A stretch of 64,000 nucleotides of DNA from positions 186,001 to 250,000 of the forward strand of contig NZ_VIYG01000002.1 in NCBI RefSeq assembly GCF_009389585.1, written 5' to 3'. The translations under genes and the position numbers were made by a program. The notes under the pieces are model-generated. The model searched no databases. It saw nothing but the letters and a program-made list of their open reading frames with translations, and was not told the origin of the DNA. Of this stretch, positions 40,760-50,576 are shown one piece after another. The DNA is from Oceanobacillus sp. CFH 90083 (GTDB lineage: Bacteria; Bacillota; Bacilli; Bacillales; Amphibacillaceae). Position 1 is the stretch's first letter. Every line of letters begins with the position of its first letter.

Positions 40760-41800
40760 TTACTGTATTTTTTCATTCCACTCATTTCTAATTCGGTCAT
40801 AGTTCTCATTTACCCAATCAATATCTAAATCGATTGCATGCTCCTGGATCGTTTCTAAAGAAATTGGTGTTTGCGACTCAATTTCCGGATTAATCGGTAT
40901 GTGATTCCAAGAAGCTAATATTTCTTGTGCCTCATCACTTAACATAAAGTCCATAAATAATTGTCCGCCTTCCGGATTTGGACCATCTTTCACTAAAGCT
41001 GCAGGATTAACCAATACAGGTGTTTCGTCTGGGATGATAAAGTCAACAGCTTCACCATTCTCTTTTAACTCATATGCCATAAAATCAAATCCAATTGCTA
41101 TTTCTGCTTCTCCCATGGCTACTCCAGTTGTCGGGCTTGAACCTGAATCAGGGATAGAATTTGCGTAATCCGTCAACTGCTGAAAATACTCCCATCCTGC
41201 TTCCTCGCCATGCTGCATCATATAGCTTAACACCATCAGTGTTGATGTCCCTGAAGCTGCCGGGTTTGGAAATTGGATTTTATCTTCCCATTTAGGATCT
41301 AATAAATCTTCCCATGTTTTTGGAGCCTCTTCTTCAGAAACAAGCTCCGTATTATATGCAAAACCTAATACAAAAATTTCTGTTCCTACATAATACCCGT
41401 CATGGTGTTTCATCTTAATTCCATTTTCCGTTACTTCCCAATCCTCTGCCGCTTCGGGAATATATTGGGTAATAATATCCCTTTCTATAGCTGCTTCAAA
41501 AGGCAGGATTCCCCCACCTCCATACCAGACATCTGCTTGAGGATTCCCCTGTTCAGCAATCATCTGGTTTACAAGTACGTTTGTCCCCGCATAATCTACG
41601 TTTACCGGTATTCCATGAATTTCCTGAAATTTAGCCGCTAATTCATTTGTTAAATCAGGTGTTTCAGGGGAATAAAGCGTAACCGATCCGCCGCCAGAAC
41701 CGCCATCTCCGCCCTCATCATCTTCAGCACATGCTGCAAGCAAACTTATAAAAACGATAAACAATCCCGCTATAACTAACTGCCCTTTTTTACCTTTCAT
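40760..41800 (-). CDS. ABC importer substrate-binding lipoprotein (FbpA/AfuA type)
   Basis: First gene of the importer operon. Signal peptide with lipobox SLLAAC, Gly/Asp linker, then a type-2 periplasmic-binding fold with SVTLYSPETPDLTNELAAKF, DVWYGGGGILPFEAA and ASGTSTLMVLSYMM. Start ATG 41800 follows AAAGGAGGAG (346 residues); the longer frame to 41896 is excluded because it covers the leader hairpin. FbpA-type tyrosine iron ligands are not obvious. Members of this fold bind Fe(III), phosphonates or, in AfuA, hexose phosphates. The HAD phosphatase and GlpP neighbour favour an organophosphate. Confidence 0.88.
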   Translation of the reverse strand: MKGKKGQLVIAGLFIVFISLLAACAEDDEGGDGGSGGGSVTLYSPETPDLTNELAAKFQEIHGIPVNVDYAGTNVLVNQMIAEQGNPQADVWYGGGGILPFEAAIERDIITQYIPEAAEDWEVTENGIKMKHHDGYYVGTEIFVLGFAYNTELVSEEEAPKTWEDLLDPKWEDKIQFPNPAASGTSTLMVLSYMMQHGEEAGWEYFQQLTDYANSIPDSGSSPTTGVAMGEAEIAIGFDFMAYELKENGEAVDFIIPDETPVLVNPAALVKDGPNPEGGQLFMDFMLSDEAQEILASWNHIPINPEIESQTPISLETIQEHAIDLDIDWVNENYDRIRNEWNEKIQ

Positions 41801-41833
41801 ATTCTTTCTCCTCCTTTGTTTGTTTACAATAAC

Positions 41834-41914
41834 CCCAAAAAAATAGGAGAAGATACGAAATTGGACATACCTTTCTAAAGAAAGGTAATTATCCAACTCT
41901 ATCTTCTCCTATTT
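41834..41914 (-). promoter_or_regulatory. Leader terminator/attenuator before the importer operon
   Basis: Minus-strand arms AAATAGGAGAAGATA (41914-41900) and TATCTTCTCCTATTT (41855-41841) enclose TTGGA/TCCAA and ACCTTTC/GAAAGGT stems and are followed by a T run. This is an intrinsic terminator starting about 20 nt after the predicted transcript start and ending about 35 nt before the first ribosome binding site. Expression would need antitermination, plausibly by the GlpP-type protein encoded just upstream at 42133. Confidence 0.8.
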
Positions 41915-41943
41915 CTATATAGAGTTATTTAATTATTGACATA

Positions 41944-41972
41944 ATTATAGCAAACGCTTTCATAATTGTAAA
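41944..41972 (-). promoter_or_regulatory. Importer operon promoter with overlapping cre site
   Basis: Minus strand TTTACA (41967-41972), 17-bp spacer, TATAAT (41944-41949). TGAAAGCGTTTGCT (41962-41949) inside the spacer fits the cre consensus at 12 of 14 positions. CcpA bound here would block RNA polymerase. Confidence 0.8.
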
Positions 41973-42093
41973 GAAAAAATTACAATTTTGTGAACTTTAT
42001 TAAAAGTACGTTCAAATCCCCTTAGCCCAACAGAGATTTGGAGCAAGATAAGAGTAGTCTTAAATAAAAATGGATTCATGTAATATATTCATC

Positions 42094-42127
42094 TAAAAGC
42101 TCTATAGGTATAGCATCCATAGAGCTT
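42094..42127 (-). terminator. Terminator of glpP-like gene
   Basis: Minus-strand AAAGCTCTAT / ATAGAGCTTTT stem-loop directly after the stop codon at 42133, so glpP is monocistronic and the importer depends on its own promoter. Confidence 0.8.
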
Positions 42128-42132
42128 TGAAA

Positions 42133-42702
42133 TTAATCTATATCAATATTCCATAATTCAGGGTCGCTCGCTGATATAGCTAAAGCTCCTGCCTGCAAGC
42201 CTTCCAGAATTTCCTTCTCTTTACTGATTAACCCTCCGGCTATAATTGGAAGCTTTGTCTTTCTTGTTAATTCATCAATCACACTTGGCATAAGTCCCGG
42301 AAGTATTTCAATAGCATCAGGCTGGAATTGATCAGCCATCTCAATCCCTTTTTTCATCGCATTCTTATCAATTAAAAATATTCTTTGAACAGTCATTAAT
42401 CCTTCTTCTTTTGCATATTTAATCAGGCTGTTTCGTGTCGTGATAATCCCTTTAGGCTTCCAGACTTTTGCAATATACTTTAATGCATTTTTGGAATTAG
42501 AAAGCCCCTCAATAAAATCTATATGTAAGAAGGTTTGTTTTCCTGCTTTTTTAAGCACCTCCAAATAATCAGATGTTGTGAGCAAATCTCCCGTTAATAA
42601 AAATACAACATTTGTATTAGAAGCAGCAGCCAGCTCCAGGTGCTCAGGTGACTTCACAGAAGCAATAATTTGTGTTTCTACAATATTAACTATTTTTTCC
42701 AT
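42133..42702 (-). CDS. glpP: GlpP-family glycerol-3-phosphate-responsive antiterminator
   Basis: RNA-binding antiterminator with a TIM-barrel-like fold; in Bacillus subtilis GlpP binds glycerol 3-phosphate and the leaders of glpFK and glpD mRNA and prevents early termination. 189 residues. Conserved segments: FLHIDFIEGLS, PKGIITTRNSLIKYAKEEGL, VQRIFLIDKNAMKKG, DAIEILPGLMPSVID, and LPIIAGGLISKEKE. Start ATG 42702 behind AAGGAGGATATGA. Set immediately upstream of the importer whose leader has a terminator, and about 8-13 kb from glpD and glpK, which also have leader terminators. Confidence 0.93.
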   Translation of the reverse strand: MEKIVNIVETQIIASVKSPEHLELAAASNTNVVFLLTGDLLTTSDYLEVLKKAGKQTFLHIDFIEGLSNSKNALKYIAKVWKPKGIITTRNSLIKYAKEEGLMTVQRIFLIDKNAMKKGIEMADQFQPDAIEILPGLMPSVIDELTRKTKLPIIAGGLISKEKEILEGLQAGALAISASDPELWNIDID

Positions 42703-43119
42703 TCATATCCTCCTTGAATTATCTCCCAACAATAGATTCTTATTCATTTATCTTAAAAGATAGCTTTAAGTCTTAAAACAGCTTTTAGACAGTGAGGTTT
42801 GTACATTAGAGTGGGGAAAGATAACATTCTATGGAGAAACAACTGTAAAATGACACGTCCGTTTTTGGGGAACGCCTTTTTCATCTGCAGAAAGGAAGTA
42901 TGATTTTATTCTGCAAAATGTTTATGAAGGATGTAAAACAATAATTTCCCGTCAAAGATGTCTAAGACCAGTAGAATGTGGGATAAATTCATAATTTTTG
43001 TATTATATATTATTTTGAAATTTTTCCTTACGTTCATTTTACCATAAACCCTACCATGTAGGAACGAATAAACGGTTAATTTTCCTGTATTTGAAAGATA
43101 TTTCAAATTTATATTAGGA
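42703..43119. other. Gene-free stretch upstream of glpP
   Basis: A/T-rich, stops in all frames. I see no coherent gene or structured RNA. It must contain the glpP promoter, which I could not place confidently. Confidence 0.45.
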
Positions 43120-43127
43120 AAGCTCAT

Positions 43128-43386
43128 TTAGTAGATAATGACAACTTTCAGGCAGCCTTATCAAGAACGACAGAGAAATTCCATAATGATTTCCATGACA
43201 CAGAAGTAATTAAAGTGATATTTGAAATGGAAAATAGATAAACGGAAACGGTTGTCTTTCAAGCTGATCAAGTATCTTTAAACAGCATATGGCAGATCCC
43301 GGCTTTCTTATAATGAGTACGACTGGGATACATTAGAACAAAACGGGGCAGAAGTTCGAATAGCCTTTCACTACAAGATAGAATAA
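43128..43386 (+). pseudogene. Possible degraded small gene
   Basis: Open segments in different frames read like protein: NFQAALSRTTEKFHNDFHDT (starting near 43140, followed by EVIKVIFEMENR and a stop at about 43241), then TETVVFQADQVSLNSIW, and finally SYNEYDWDTLEQNGAEVRIA ending with a stop at about 43385, just before a terminator. No start codon with a ribosome binding site joins them. It looks like a frameshifted remnant of an unknown gene rather than noncoding DNA. Confidence 0.4.
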
Positions 43387-43425
43387 AAAAACAGGCCTGG
43401 GGATTCAAACCTTAGCCTGTTTTTC
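43385..43425. terminator. Bidirectional terminator after clpP
   Basis: AACAGGC(CTGGGG) and (CCTTA)GCCTGTT form the stem, with A7 and T5 flanks; serves clpP on the minus strand. Confidence 0.85.
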
Positions 43426-43437
43426 TGCTTTATCTAT

Positions 43438-44022
43438 TTATTGTTTACGCTCAAAAATATCGTCTATTAAACCATATTCTTTCGATTGTTCCGCACTCAT
43501 AAAGTTATCGCGTTCTGTATCGCGTTCGATGACATCGATTGGCTGACCAGTATTTTCAGACATAATACGGTTCATCCGCTTTTTAATATCAATAATTCTT
43601 TTAGCATGAATCTCGATATCTGTTGCCTGACCTTGCGTACCACCTAAAGGCTGATGAATCATAATTTCACTGTTTGGCAATGCAAAACGTTTCCCTTTCT
43701 CACCAGCGTTGAGCAGGAAAGCTCCCATAGAAGCTGCCATACCAATACAAATAGTAGATACATCTGACTTAATAAAGTTCATTGTATCGAAAATGGCCAT
43801 CCCAGCTGTGATAGAACCACCAGGAGAATTAATATATAAAGAGATGTCTTTTCCTGGATCTTCTGCTTCTAAGAATAAAAGCTGTGCTACAATAGAGTTG
43901 GCCACATTATCATCAATGCCGCTCCCCAGTAAAATAATCCTGTCTTTTAATAAACGAGAGTAAATATCATATGCGCGTTCACCACGGTTTGTTTGTTCAA
44001 TAACTGTAGGTACTAAATTCAT
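43438..44022 (-). CDS. clpP: ATP-dependent Clp protease proteolytic subunit
   Basis: Serine protease chamber that works with ClpX and ClpC. 194 residues with [15 protein letters not shown], catalytic Ser in [13 protein letters not shown] (about 98), catalytic His in [13 protein letters not shown] (about 123), and catalytic Asp in [11 protein letters not shown] (about 172). Full length with the usual [20 protein letters not shown]-terminus that is processed in the mature enzyme. Start ATG 44022, TAAGGAGG upstream. A CtsR operator overlaps its promoter, so heat and stress induction is expected. Confidence 0.98.
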   Translation of the reverse strand: MNLVPTVIEQTNRGERAYDIYSRLLKDRIILLGSGIDDNVANSIVAQLLFLEAEDPGKDISLYINSPGGSITAGMAIFDTMNFIKSDVSTICIGMAASMGAFLLNAGEKGKRFALPNSEIMIHQPLGGTQGQATDIEIHAKRIIDIKKRMNRIMSENTGQPIDVIERDTERDNFMSAEQSKEYGLIDDIFERKQ

Positions 44023-44082
44023 TTAAAAATCCTCCTTAAGTTGCCAGTTGAAATGGCTGTTGATTTCATTGCTATAGTTAAT

Positions 44083-44112
44083 ATGATAGCTCATTGGTCA
44101 ATAAAGGTCAAA
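44083..44112 (-). promoter_or_regulatory. clpP promoter with CtsR operator
   Basis: Minus strand TTGACC (44106-44111), 17-bp spacer, TATCAT (44083-44088). On the plus strand GGTCAAT (44096-44102), AAA, GGTCAAA (44106-44112) is the tandem heptad of a CtsR operator, overlapping the -35. Class III heat-shock repression as in Bacillus. Confidence 0.85.
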
Positions 44113-44236
44113 CAAAAAGTTTCACCAAAATTCTACTTTAACCATTTTTCCCGATTTTATGCCTGCTAAACATAAGGAATGGAATGAATTAAAAGGAGTG
44201 TAGAAGAACTTTTCAGCTGAATTATAGAAAAAACAC

Positions 44237-44265
44237 TTGTCTCCACGCGATTTCGTATGTATAAT
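44237..44265 (+). promoter_or_regulatory. tRNA-Arg promoter
   Basis: TTGTCT (44237-44242), 17-bp spacer, TATAAT (44260-44265), 29 bp before the tRNA. Confidence 0.75.
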
Positions 44266-44293
44266 AAAGATTGTGTTTTTAATAAAATAACTT

Positions 44294-44369
44294 GCGCCCA
44301 TAGCTCAGCTGGATAGAGCACTGGTTTCCGGTACCAGGTTTGCCGGGGGTTCGAATCCCTCTGGGCGCG
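44294..44369 (+). tRNA. tRNA-Arg (anticodon CCG)
   Basis: Cloverleaf readable by hand: acceptor GCGCCCA / TGGGCGC, D arm GCTC...GAGC, anticodon stem CTGGT / ACCAG around loop TTCCGGT (anticodon CCG, reads CGG), T arm GGGGG TTCGAAT CCCTC. Discriminator G; the CCA end is not encoded. Single tRNA beside clpP, the same place as the Bacillus trnQ-Arg gene. Confidence 0.96.
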
Positions 44370-44394
44370 CTATTCTAAAAATTGAATTACAGAT

Positions 44395-44454
44395 AAAAAA
44401 GTCTCTCTTAAGTTTGCGTAACGTTTATCCGCTCTTAAAAGAGACTTTTTTATT
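44395..44454. terminator. Bidirectional terminator between tRNA-Arg and crh
   Basis: AAAAAAGTCTCTCTTAAG faces CTCTTAAAAGAGACTTTTTT; serves the tRNA on the plus strand and crh on the minus. Confidence 0.85.
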
Positions 44455-44522
44455 GATAAAGATGAGGTTTAATATTGTCTGCTCATTTATCATATGAATC
44501 AACACTTGCTTCCTGGATTCGA

Positions 44523-44780
44523 TTAAACTTTTTCACGTACAAGGCTTGTTAAATACTCCATTGCCTCTTCTTCATCTTCTCCCTCGATAATAAGCTTTAT
44601 TTCCTCTCCTTTTGTCAATGCCAGACTCATTAATCCCATAATACTTTTTGCATTCACTTTTTTATGATCATTCTCTAAAAATATGTGTGAATCAAATCGA
44701 TTGGCTTCTTGTACAAAATAGGCAGCCGGTCTCGCTTGCAGCCCTGAATCCAATTCAATTTTCACCGTCTTCTCAACCAA
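44523..44780 (-). CDS. crh: HPr-like catabolite co-repressor Crh
   Basis: HPr paralogue phosphorylated at Ser46 by HPr kinase; P-Ser-Crh binds CcpA, and Crh also binds other targets. In SGLQARPAAYFVQEANRF a glutamine replaces the PEP-dependent His15 of HPr, which defines Crh. The Ser46 region KVNAKSIMGLMSLAL is intact. I chose TTG 44780 (85 residues), which gives the same N-terminal spacing as Bacillus Crh; TTG 44783 is nearly as good. AGGAGAG lies upstream. An ATG 27 bases upstream would put the ribosome binding site inside the gene. It is a likely co-effector for the cre sites in this window. Confidence 0.93.
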   Translation of the reverse strand: MVEKTVKIELDSGLQARPAAYFVQEANRFDSHIFLENDHKKVNAKSIMGLMSLALTKGEEIKLIIEGEDEEEAMEYLTSLVREKV

Positions 44781-44908
44781 CAAATTCACTCTCCTGTCTT
44801 TAAGCAAACGCCTCCATTTTTTGGAAAGCAGAGAAAACTCTGCGTCTATCTTCTTGGCGGTTTCTCATTATATTTATTGCATTATATCATATTTTGCTGA
44901 TATTAGCA

Positions 44909-45859
44909 TTAATTACCAAGCTGCAGCTCACCACGTTTAATTTTTTCTGCAAATGCATCTATTTTCTTCAAACGATGATTTACACCCGATTTTGAAATCG
45001 TCCCGCTGCTGACGAGTTCCCCTAACTCTTTTAAGGAAACCTCTTCATACTGGATACGCAGTTTCGCTATTTCTTGTAATTTCTCTGGCAATTGCTCCAG
45101 CCCAACTGTTCTTTCAATCAATTTAATATTTTCAATTTGACGGAATGCTGCACCAATCGTTTTATTTAAGTTCGCTGTTTCACAATTTACCAACCTGTTT
45201 ACAGAATTCCGCATATCACGAACAATACGTACATCTTCAAATTTTAATAATGCCTGATGCGCTCCAACTATATTTAAAAATGTAGTGATTTTCTCTGCTT
45301 CTTTAATATATACGATGTGCCCATTTTTGCGCTCTAACGTTCTCGCATGCAAATCATATTCATTTAATAATGTTTTTAAAGCTTCTGCGTGTTCCTCATA
45401 ATAATTAAAAATTTCCAAATGATACGAAGATGTCTCAGGGTTATTCATTGATCCGCCGGCTAAAAACGCTCCACGTAAATATGCTTTTCGGCAACATTCT
45501 TTTCCTAAGTACTTCTCTGAAATCGTACGGACGATTTGGTATTGATTTTCCATTAAATTTAAATCTTCTAATAAGGATCGAACACCATTTTTCATACGGA
45601 CAATATAAACATTATTTTTTTTCAGCTTCATTTTTTTACGGACAAGCAATTCTACCGGCAATGTATAATTTTGCTTAATTAATGTGTAGATCCGCCTTGC
45701 AATCGCTGCGTTCTCCGTCTGGACATCCAGTCCATAACCTTGCTTTGATATAGAAATAACGCCATTCATTCGAACTAATGCAGCTAGCTCAGCCAACTGA
45801 CAGCAGGAATCCGATTGAATAGCGGTTAGTTCTTTCTTAATATCTGATGCGAAGGACAT
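44909..45859 (-). CDS. whiA: WhiA, DNA-binding regulator of cell division and sporulation genes
   Basis: 316-residue protein combining a degenerate LAGLIDADG homing-endonuclease fold (about 20-200; [20 protein letters not shown]) with a C-terminal helix-turn-helix (about 230-310; [20 protein letters not shown]). In Bacillus it influences cell division and chromosome segregation rather than cutting DNA. Sits in the conserved rapZ-yvcK-whiA-crh cluster. Start ATG 45859 with AAGGAGAG upstream. The 84-bp gap to yvcK contains a perfect hairpin without a T run. Confidence 0.96.
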   Translation of the reverse strand: MSFASDIKKELTAIQSDSCCQLAELAALVRMNGVISISKQGYGLDVQTENAAIARRIYTLIKQNYTLPVELLVRKKMKLKKNNVYIVRMKNGVRSLLEDLNLMENQYQIVRTISEKYLGKECCRKAYLRGAFLAGGSMNNPETSSYHLEIFNYYEEHAEALKTLLNEYDLHARTLERKNGHIVYIKEAEKITTFLNIVGAHQALLKFEDVRIVRDMRNSVNRLVNCETANLNKTIGAAFRQIENIKLIERTVGLEQLPEKLQEIAKLRIQYEEVSLKELGELVSSGTISKSGVNHRLKKIDAFAEKIKRGELQLGN

Positions 45860-45907
45860 CGTATCACTCTCCTTCTCTTTTCAAACATGCATTTACATGA
45901 AAATCGT

Positions 45908-45939
45908 ATGCAGCGGGATAAATATATATCCCGCTGCAT
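45908..45939. repeat. Intercistronic 13-bp perfect hairpin (yvcK-whiA)
   Basis: ATGCAGCGGGATA and TATCCCGCTGCAT with a 6-nt loop, five bases after the yvcK stop. There is no T tract on the minus strand, so it is more likely an mRNA-stability or processing element than a full terminator. Confidence 0.7.
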
Positions 45940-45943
45940 CGTG

Positions 45944-46894
45944 TTATAAAAAATTATAAAGCATTTCCGCTATTTTACCATTATTATGACGCAGTGTTCC
46001 ATCTTTATGCTTCACTATAATATTCCCTGGAACAATATGCACATTCATTGCTTGTAAACGGGCAATGTCTAATTTGACAGGAAAAGCTTTCTCTTCTTTA
46101 TAAATTTCCTGTGTTTGTGCATCGATTGGCTGATCGTGAACAATGACATAATCAATGCAGTCATCACCGACATGGTCATGAATCGCCTGAACATGATCTG
46201 CCACAGAATAATTTGTTGTTTCTCCATATTGTGTCATAATATTACACACGTAAACAACCTTTGCTTGTGCATTTAATAATGCTTCCTTCACTTCTGGAAC
46301 AATTAAATTCGGCATAATAGATGTATAGAGACTTCCCGGAGAAATAACAATCAGATCTGCATTTTGAATTGATTCAACAGCATTCGGTAATGGATGCAGA
46401 GGCTGGGGCTCTATGAAAATCCGTTTAATACGTTTTCCTGATAAAGGTATATTTGATTCGCCATGGATAATCTCCCCATCTTCCATGATTGCGTGCAAAG
46501 ACATATTATCATTCGAGATCGGATAAATATTTCCTTTTACATTAAGAACCCGGGAAATTTCTTTTATCCCCTGATTAAAATTACCGGTCATCGATGTCAT
46601 TGCAGCTAACAATAAGTTTCCTAACGAATGCCCGGTCAACCCGTTTCCCTGTTGAAACCGGTGTTGAAAAAGCTCTAAGAGCATCGGCTCGGCATCAGAT
46701 AAAGCTGCAATCACATTCCGAATATCTCCTGGTGCAGGCATCTCCATCTCTGAGCGAATTCTTCCTGTACTGCCACCATCATCTGCAACAGTTACAACAG
46801 CTGTCAACGCCACTGGTAAATCCTTCAAGCCACGAAGTAAAACCGGCATTCCTGTCCCCCCGCCAATCGCTGTGATTTTCGGGACATCGCTCAT
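45944..46894 (-). CDS. yvcK: Gluconeogenesis factor YvcK/CofD-like family
   Basis: Binds UDP-sugars and affects cell shape, peptidoglycan and growth on gluconeogenic carbon; cytosolic. 316 residues: [14 protein letters not shown] (about 11-24), [60 protein letters not shown] and [13 protein letters not shown]. The 2-phospho-L-lactate transferase (CofD) fold is shared but the substrate differs. Its start overlaps rapZ by four bases. Confidence 0.96.
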   Translation of the reverse strand: MSDVPKITAIGGGTGMPVLLRGLKDLPVALTAVVTVADDGGSTGRIRSEMEMPAPGDIRNVIAALSDAEPMLLELFQHRFQQGNGLTGHSLGNLLLAAMTSMTGNFNQGIKEISRVLNVKGNIYPISNDNMSLHAIMEDGEIIHGESNIPLSGKRIKRIFIEPQPLHPLPNAVESIQNADLIVISPGSLYTSIMPNLIVPEVKEALLNAQAKVVYVCNIMTQYGETTNYSVADHVQAIHDHVGDDCIDYVIVHDQPIDAQTQEIYKEEKAFPVKLDIARLQAMNVHIVPGNIIVKHKDGTLRHNNGKIAEMLYNFL

Positions 46895-47778
46895 GATGAC
46901 TTAGCCTTTCTCTTTTCAATATCCCGATGGCTGACATGGGTAATATAATCATCGCTGAATTCCTTTGAAAAATATTCCGCTAAAGCAACGGAGCGATGCT
47001 GACCGCCAGTACAGCCAATAGCAATAACTAACTGTGATTTTCCTTCTTTTTTATACTGCGGGAGCATAAAGCGGAATAAATCATTTAATTTATCTGTAAA
47101 CAAGTTCGTATCCGACCATTTAAATACATAAGAAGAAACTTCCTGATTTAATCCTGTTAATGGCTGAAGTGCAGATACATAATGCGGGTTTGGTAAAAAG
47201 CGTACATCAAATACTAAATCGGCATCAATTGGGATGCCATATTTAAAACCAAAGGATACGAAATGCGCAGAAAATACTTCCTGTTTCTCTTCCTTATATA
47301 ATTTAAGGATTTTTTCACGTAAATCTCTCGGCTTGAGATTCGATGTATCGATAATTCGCTGTGAGCGTCCCCGTAATTCGTCTATAATAATTCTCTCCTG
47401 GTGGATTCCGTTTAAAGGCAGTCCGCCGACAGCCAGTGGATGTGAACGCCTTGTCTCTTTATACCTTGTCACCAATGTTTCATCCGCAGCATCCAGGAAC
47501 AGGATATGGCTTTGAATCCATGATGTATGACTAATGGCGTCAAGCGCTTTGTATAAAGAATCAAAAAATTCCCTTCCCCGCAAATCCATGACAAGTGCCA
47601 CTTTTTGAATGGTATTTGAGGCATCTTTCATTAGTTCTAAAAATTTGGGAAGAAGTGCAGGAGGTAAATTATCTACACAATAATAACCTAAATCCTCAAA
47701 GCTTTGTATCGCAACTGTTTTCCCAGCTCCTGACATTCCCGTAATAATAACGAGCTTTGTTTCTTTTTCCTGATTCAC
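46891..47778 (-). CDS. rapZ: RNase adapter RapZ / nucleotide-binding protein YvcJ
   Basis: GTP/ATP-binding P-loop protein. In Escherichia coli RapZ delivers GlmZ sRNA to RNase E; in Bacillus YvcJ hydrolyses GTP and affects competence. 295 residues: Walker A GMSGAGKT (about 14-21), [18 protein letters not shown], and the C-terminal signature [19 protein letters not shown] start at 47778 behind AAAGGGGAGAG. First gene of the rapZ-yvcK-whiA-crh run; the Nudix gene yvcI that stands upstream in Bacillus is missing and a long folded leader lies there instead. Confidence 0.95.
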   Translation of the reverse strand: MNQEKETKLVIITGMSGAGKTVAIQSFEDLGYYCVDNLPPALLPKFLELMKDASNTIQKVALVMDLRGREFFDSLYKALDAISHTSWIQSHILFLDAADETLVTRYKETRRSHPLAVGGLPLNGIHQERIIIDELRGRSQRIIDTSNLKPRDLREKILKLYKEEKQEVFSAHFVSFGFKYGIPIDADLVFDVRFLPNPHYVSALQPLTGLNQEVSSYVFKWSDTNLFTDKLNDLFRFMLPQYKKEGKSQLVIAIGCTGGQHRSVALAEYFSKEFSDDYITHVSHRDIEKRKAKSS

Positions 47779-48008
47779 TAAACTCTCCCCTTTCCAATCT
47801 CATCCAGCACCTAACGCTTTCCGTCAAAATTTCCGTGTTTTCCCGCTTCGACTGGTGCTGGGACTGCGATTACTCATTCCATTGAAAACCGCGCCGGTTT
47901 CATCGCTCTCTGTATGAAATTTTATCAACCTGGCAGCAATTCTTATCGCCGTCCCGGAATAATGCCGATCCTAGCCGGTCACTCCTATTACTGTACTTTT
48001 TTATATCT
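47779..48008 (-). promoter_or_regulatory. Long, GC-rich, structured leader of rapZ (unclassified RNA)
   Basis: From the predicted start near 48008 to the rapZ GTG there are about 230 nt richer in G+C than the surroundings. Visible pairings: TCCAGCACC (47803-47811) with GGTGCTGG(G) (47854-47862); GGGAC (near 47955) with GTCCC (near 47861) closing a multi-arm region; GAAACCG/CGGTTTTC (47884-47901); and GCGAT/ATTGC (47935-47948). I do not recognise a T-box, TPP, FMN, lysine, SAM or c-di-AMP riboswitch signature. No full gene is present; the best minus frame is only about 47 codons. Confidence 0.5.
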
Positions 48009-48014
48009 TATTTC

Positions 48015-48044
48015 ATTATACTATGAAAAAATTCACCGCAACAA
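48015..48044 (-). promoter_or_regulatory. Promoter of the rapZ-yvcK-whiA-crh operon
   Basis: Minus strand TTGTTG (48039-48044), 18-bp spacer, TATAAT (48015-48020), just after the trxB terminator. Confidence 0.6.
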
Positions 48045-48068
48045 CAAATATCCCCTTTTATTTTAGCC

Positions 48069-48098
48069 AAAAAAAATGGACAGGTGAATCACCTGTCC
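48069..48098 (-). terminator. Intrinsic terminator downstream of trxB
   Basis: GGACAGGTGAATCACCTGTCC palindrome followed on the minus strand by eight T. It lies about 210 bp after the trxB stop; the stretch 48099-48310 between shows no gene. Confidence 0.85.
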
Positions 48099-48310
48099 CA
48101 AAACTAATCTATCTATTAAAAGGGGGTCAATTAGTTAACTTTATCTTACCTTTTTATTGTTTCACACATGTTACAGCCACATTAAAATGAAATTACTGGA
48201 TATTAATTTTTCTATACAAATTCTATCCAAAGAAGGATCTCCCCTGTCAATCCAACCAATTATGATAACTTTTGAATTAGTTATCCCCTAAAATCCGACA
48301 AACATATCCA

Positions 48311-49300
<990 letters not shown>

Positions 49301-49326
49301 TTAAGATATAACGTCTATCTTTTTGC

Positions 49327-50328
49327 TCATTTGTTTAACGTCCAAGGCCCTTCCTCTTCGGATAACTTTGGATGCCGCTTCAAGCCTTCTTCCCATAACC
49401 GCAATGCTTTGCTTGGGTTTCCCGATTGGTAAGCTGTTATACTATACCATTTATAGTAGGATGCTCTTCGTTTAGCTTGCTCTCCAGAAACATTTTGATA
49501 CCGTTCATATGCTAATGCATAATTTGCTGTTTTGGCAAACACCTCGGCAATGCGCAGCTTTTGCTCTTCATGCATTGGATAAATATTGTTTACAATTTGG
49601 ATATGCTTCTGATAATCCGGATCTCCTGTCTCATAATAAAACAGTGCTAAATTTAAGTGACTATGCAAATTATTGGGGTAATCTATCAGCAGATCTTCTT
49701 CAATATGCATTGCTTCTTCTTTTTTTCCTGTATTAAATAGAGCCTGTGCATAATCATGGACAGCGAGCTTCTGATCTGGAAAGTTTTCCATGATCTCTTC
49801 AATAAAAGGAATCGCCTTTTCCCATTCATTATTTTCAATATGATAAAAAGCCGTTTCCTGCAGAATTATCAGTTCATCTTCATCCTCCAGAGCAAAGATT
49901 TCTTCCTCTTCTTCCCCTTCTATTTCTATAAAATCAAGAAGCTGTACAGCATCATCACTAAAATCTCCATCTGGATTTTTATCTAAATACATTTGCGCAT
50001 ACTTTTTAGCATCTTGAAGCAGTCCAAGATGCGCATAATTATTTGCAGCTAAATAATAACAATCCACATACTCGCCAGTCTGCAGAACCTCTGTCAACAG
50101 TTGATTGGCTTTATGATAAGCACCGGTTTCCGTATAAATGATGGATAATTGGCATTTATATAAAGGAAAATAGGGTTTATCTTCGATTGCTTTTTGAATC
50201 CATTTAATCGCAACATCAAACTTCCTTTTCTTAAATGCTTCTACACCCTTTGTATAGTAAAAGTCGCCTTCAGGAATGAATGGGGTTACGTTACTTGTTT
50301 TGGTTTTATTTCTTTTTCCTTTTATCAT
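49327..50328 (-). CDS. Tetratricopeptide-repeat protein (YvcD-like)
   Basis: 333-residue soluble TPR protein. Repeats are visible at about 22-55 (GVEAFKKRKFDVAIKWIQKA), 56-90, 92-125, 160-195 (AFYHIENNEWEKAIPFIEEI) and 260-325, separated by a very acidic stretch at 137-152 (EGEEEEEIFALEDEDE). Presumably a protein-interaction scaffold; partner unknown. Its place immediately upstream of trxB matches Bacillus yvcD, otherwise of unknown function. Start ATG 50328 behind CGGGGGAGATCC. Confidence 0.85.
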   Translation of the reverse strand: MIKGKRNKTKTSNVTPFIPEGDFYYTKGVEAFKKRKFDVAIKWIQKAIEDKPYFPLYKCQLSIIYTETGAYHKANQLLTEVLQTGEYVDCYYLAANNYAHLGLLQDAKKYAQMYLDKNPDGDFSDDAVQLLDFIEIEGEEEEEIFALEDEDELIILQETAFYHIENNEWEKAIPFIEEIMENFPDQKLAVHDYAQALFNTGKKEEAMHIEEDLLIDYPNNLHSHLNLALFYYETGDPDYQKHIQIVNNIYPMHEEQKLRIAEVFAKTANYALAYERYQNVSGEQAKRRASYYKWYSITAYQSGNPSKALRLWEEGLKRHPKLSEEEGPWTLNK

Positions 50329-50530
50329 GGATCTCCCCCGTTCTTAAAGACAAGTCGAAAAAAGTATACCATAGAATATAACAGATTCCCATATTTGTTG
50401 TTTCCGTTAATAGCAAGTTTCTTTCTTCAGGAAGTGAATATTTTTATTTTATCCACTGCTAAAACAACGATTCTCTTGAAGGTGATGAAAAGCTTCTGTT
50501 TTATTGATTGGAAATAATTTTATTCAAACC

Positions 50531-50571
50531 CAAAATAAGATACACGACAACGTACGTGCATCTTATTTTTT
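50531..50571. terminator. Terminator of glpD
   Basis: AAATAAGATACACG and CGTGCATCTTATTT form a stem with A/T flanks, six bases after the glpD stop on the minus strand. Confidence 0.75.
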
Positions 50572-50576
50572 ATATC

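Noticed and set aside
42906-43127. 73-codon minus-strand frame upstream of glpP
   Set aside because: A/T-rich low-complexity composition, no binding site, no protein-like conservation pattern.
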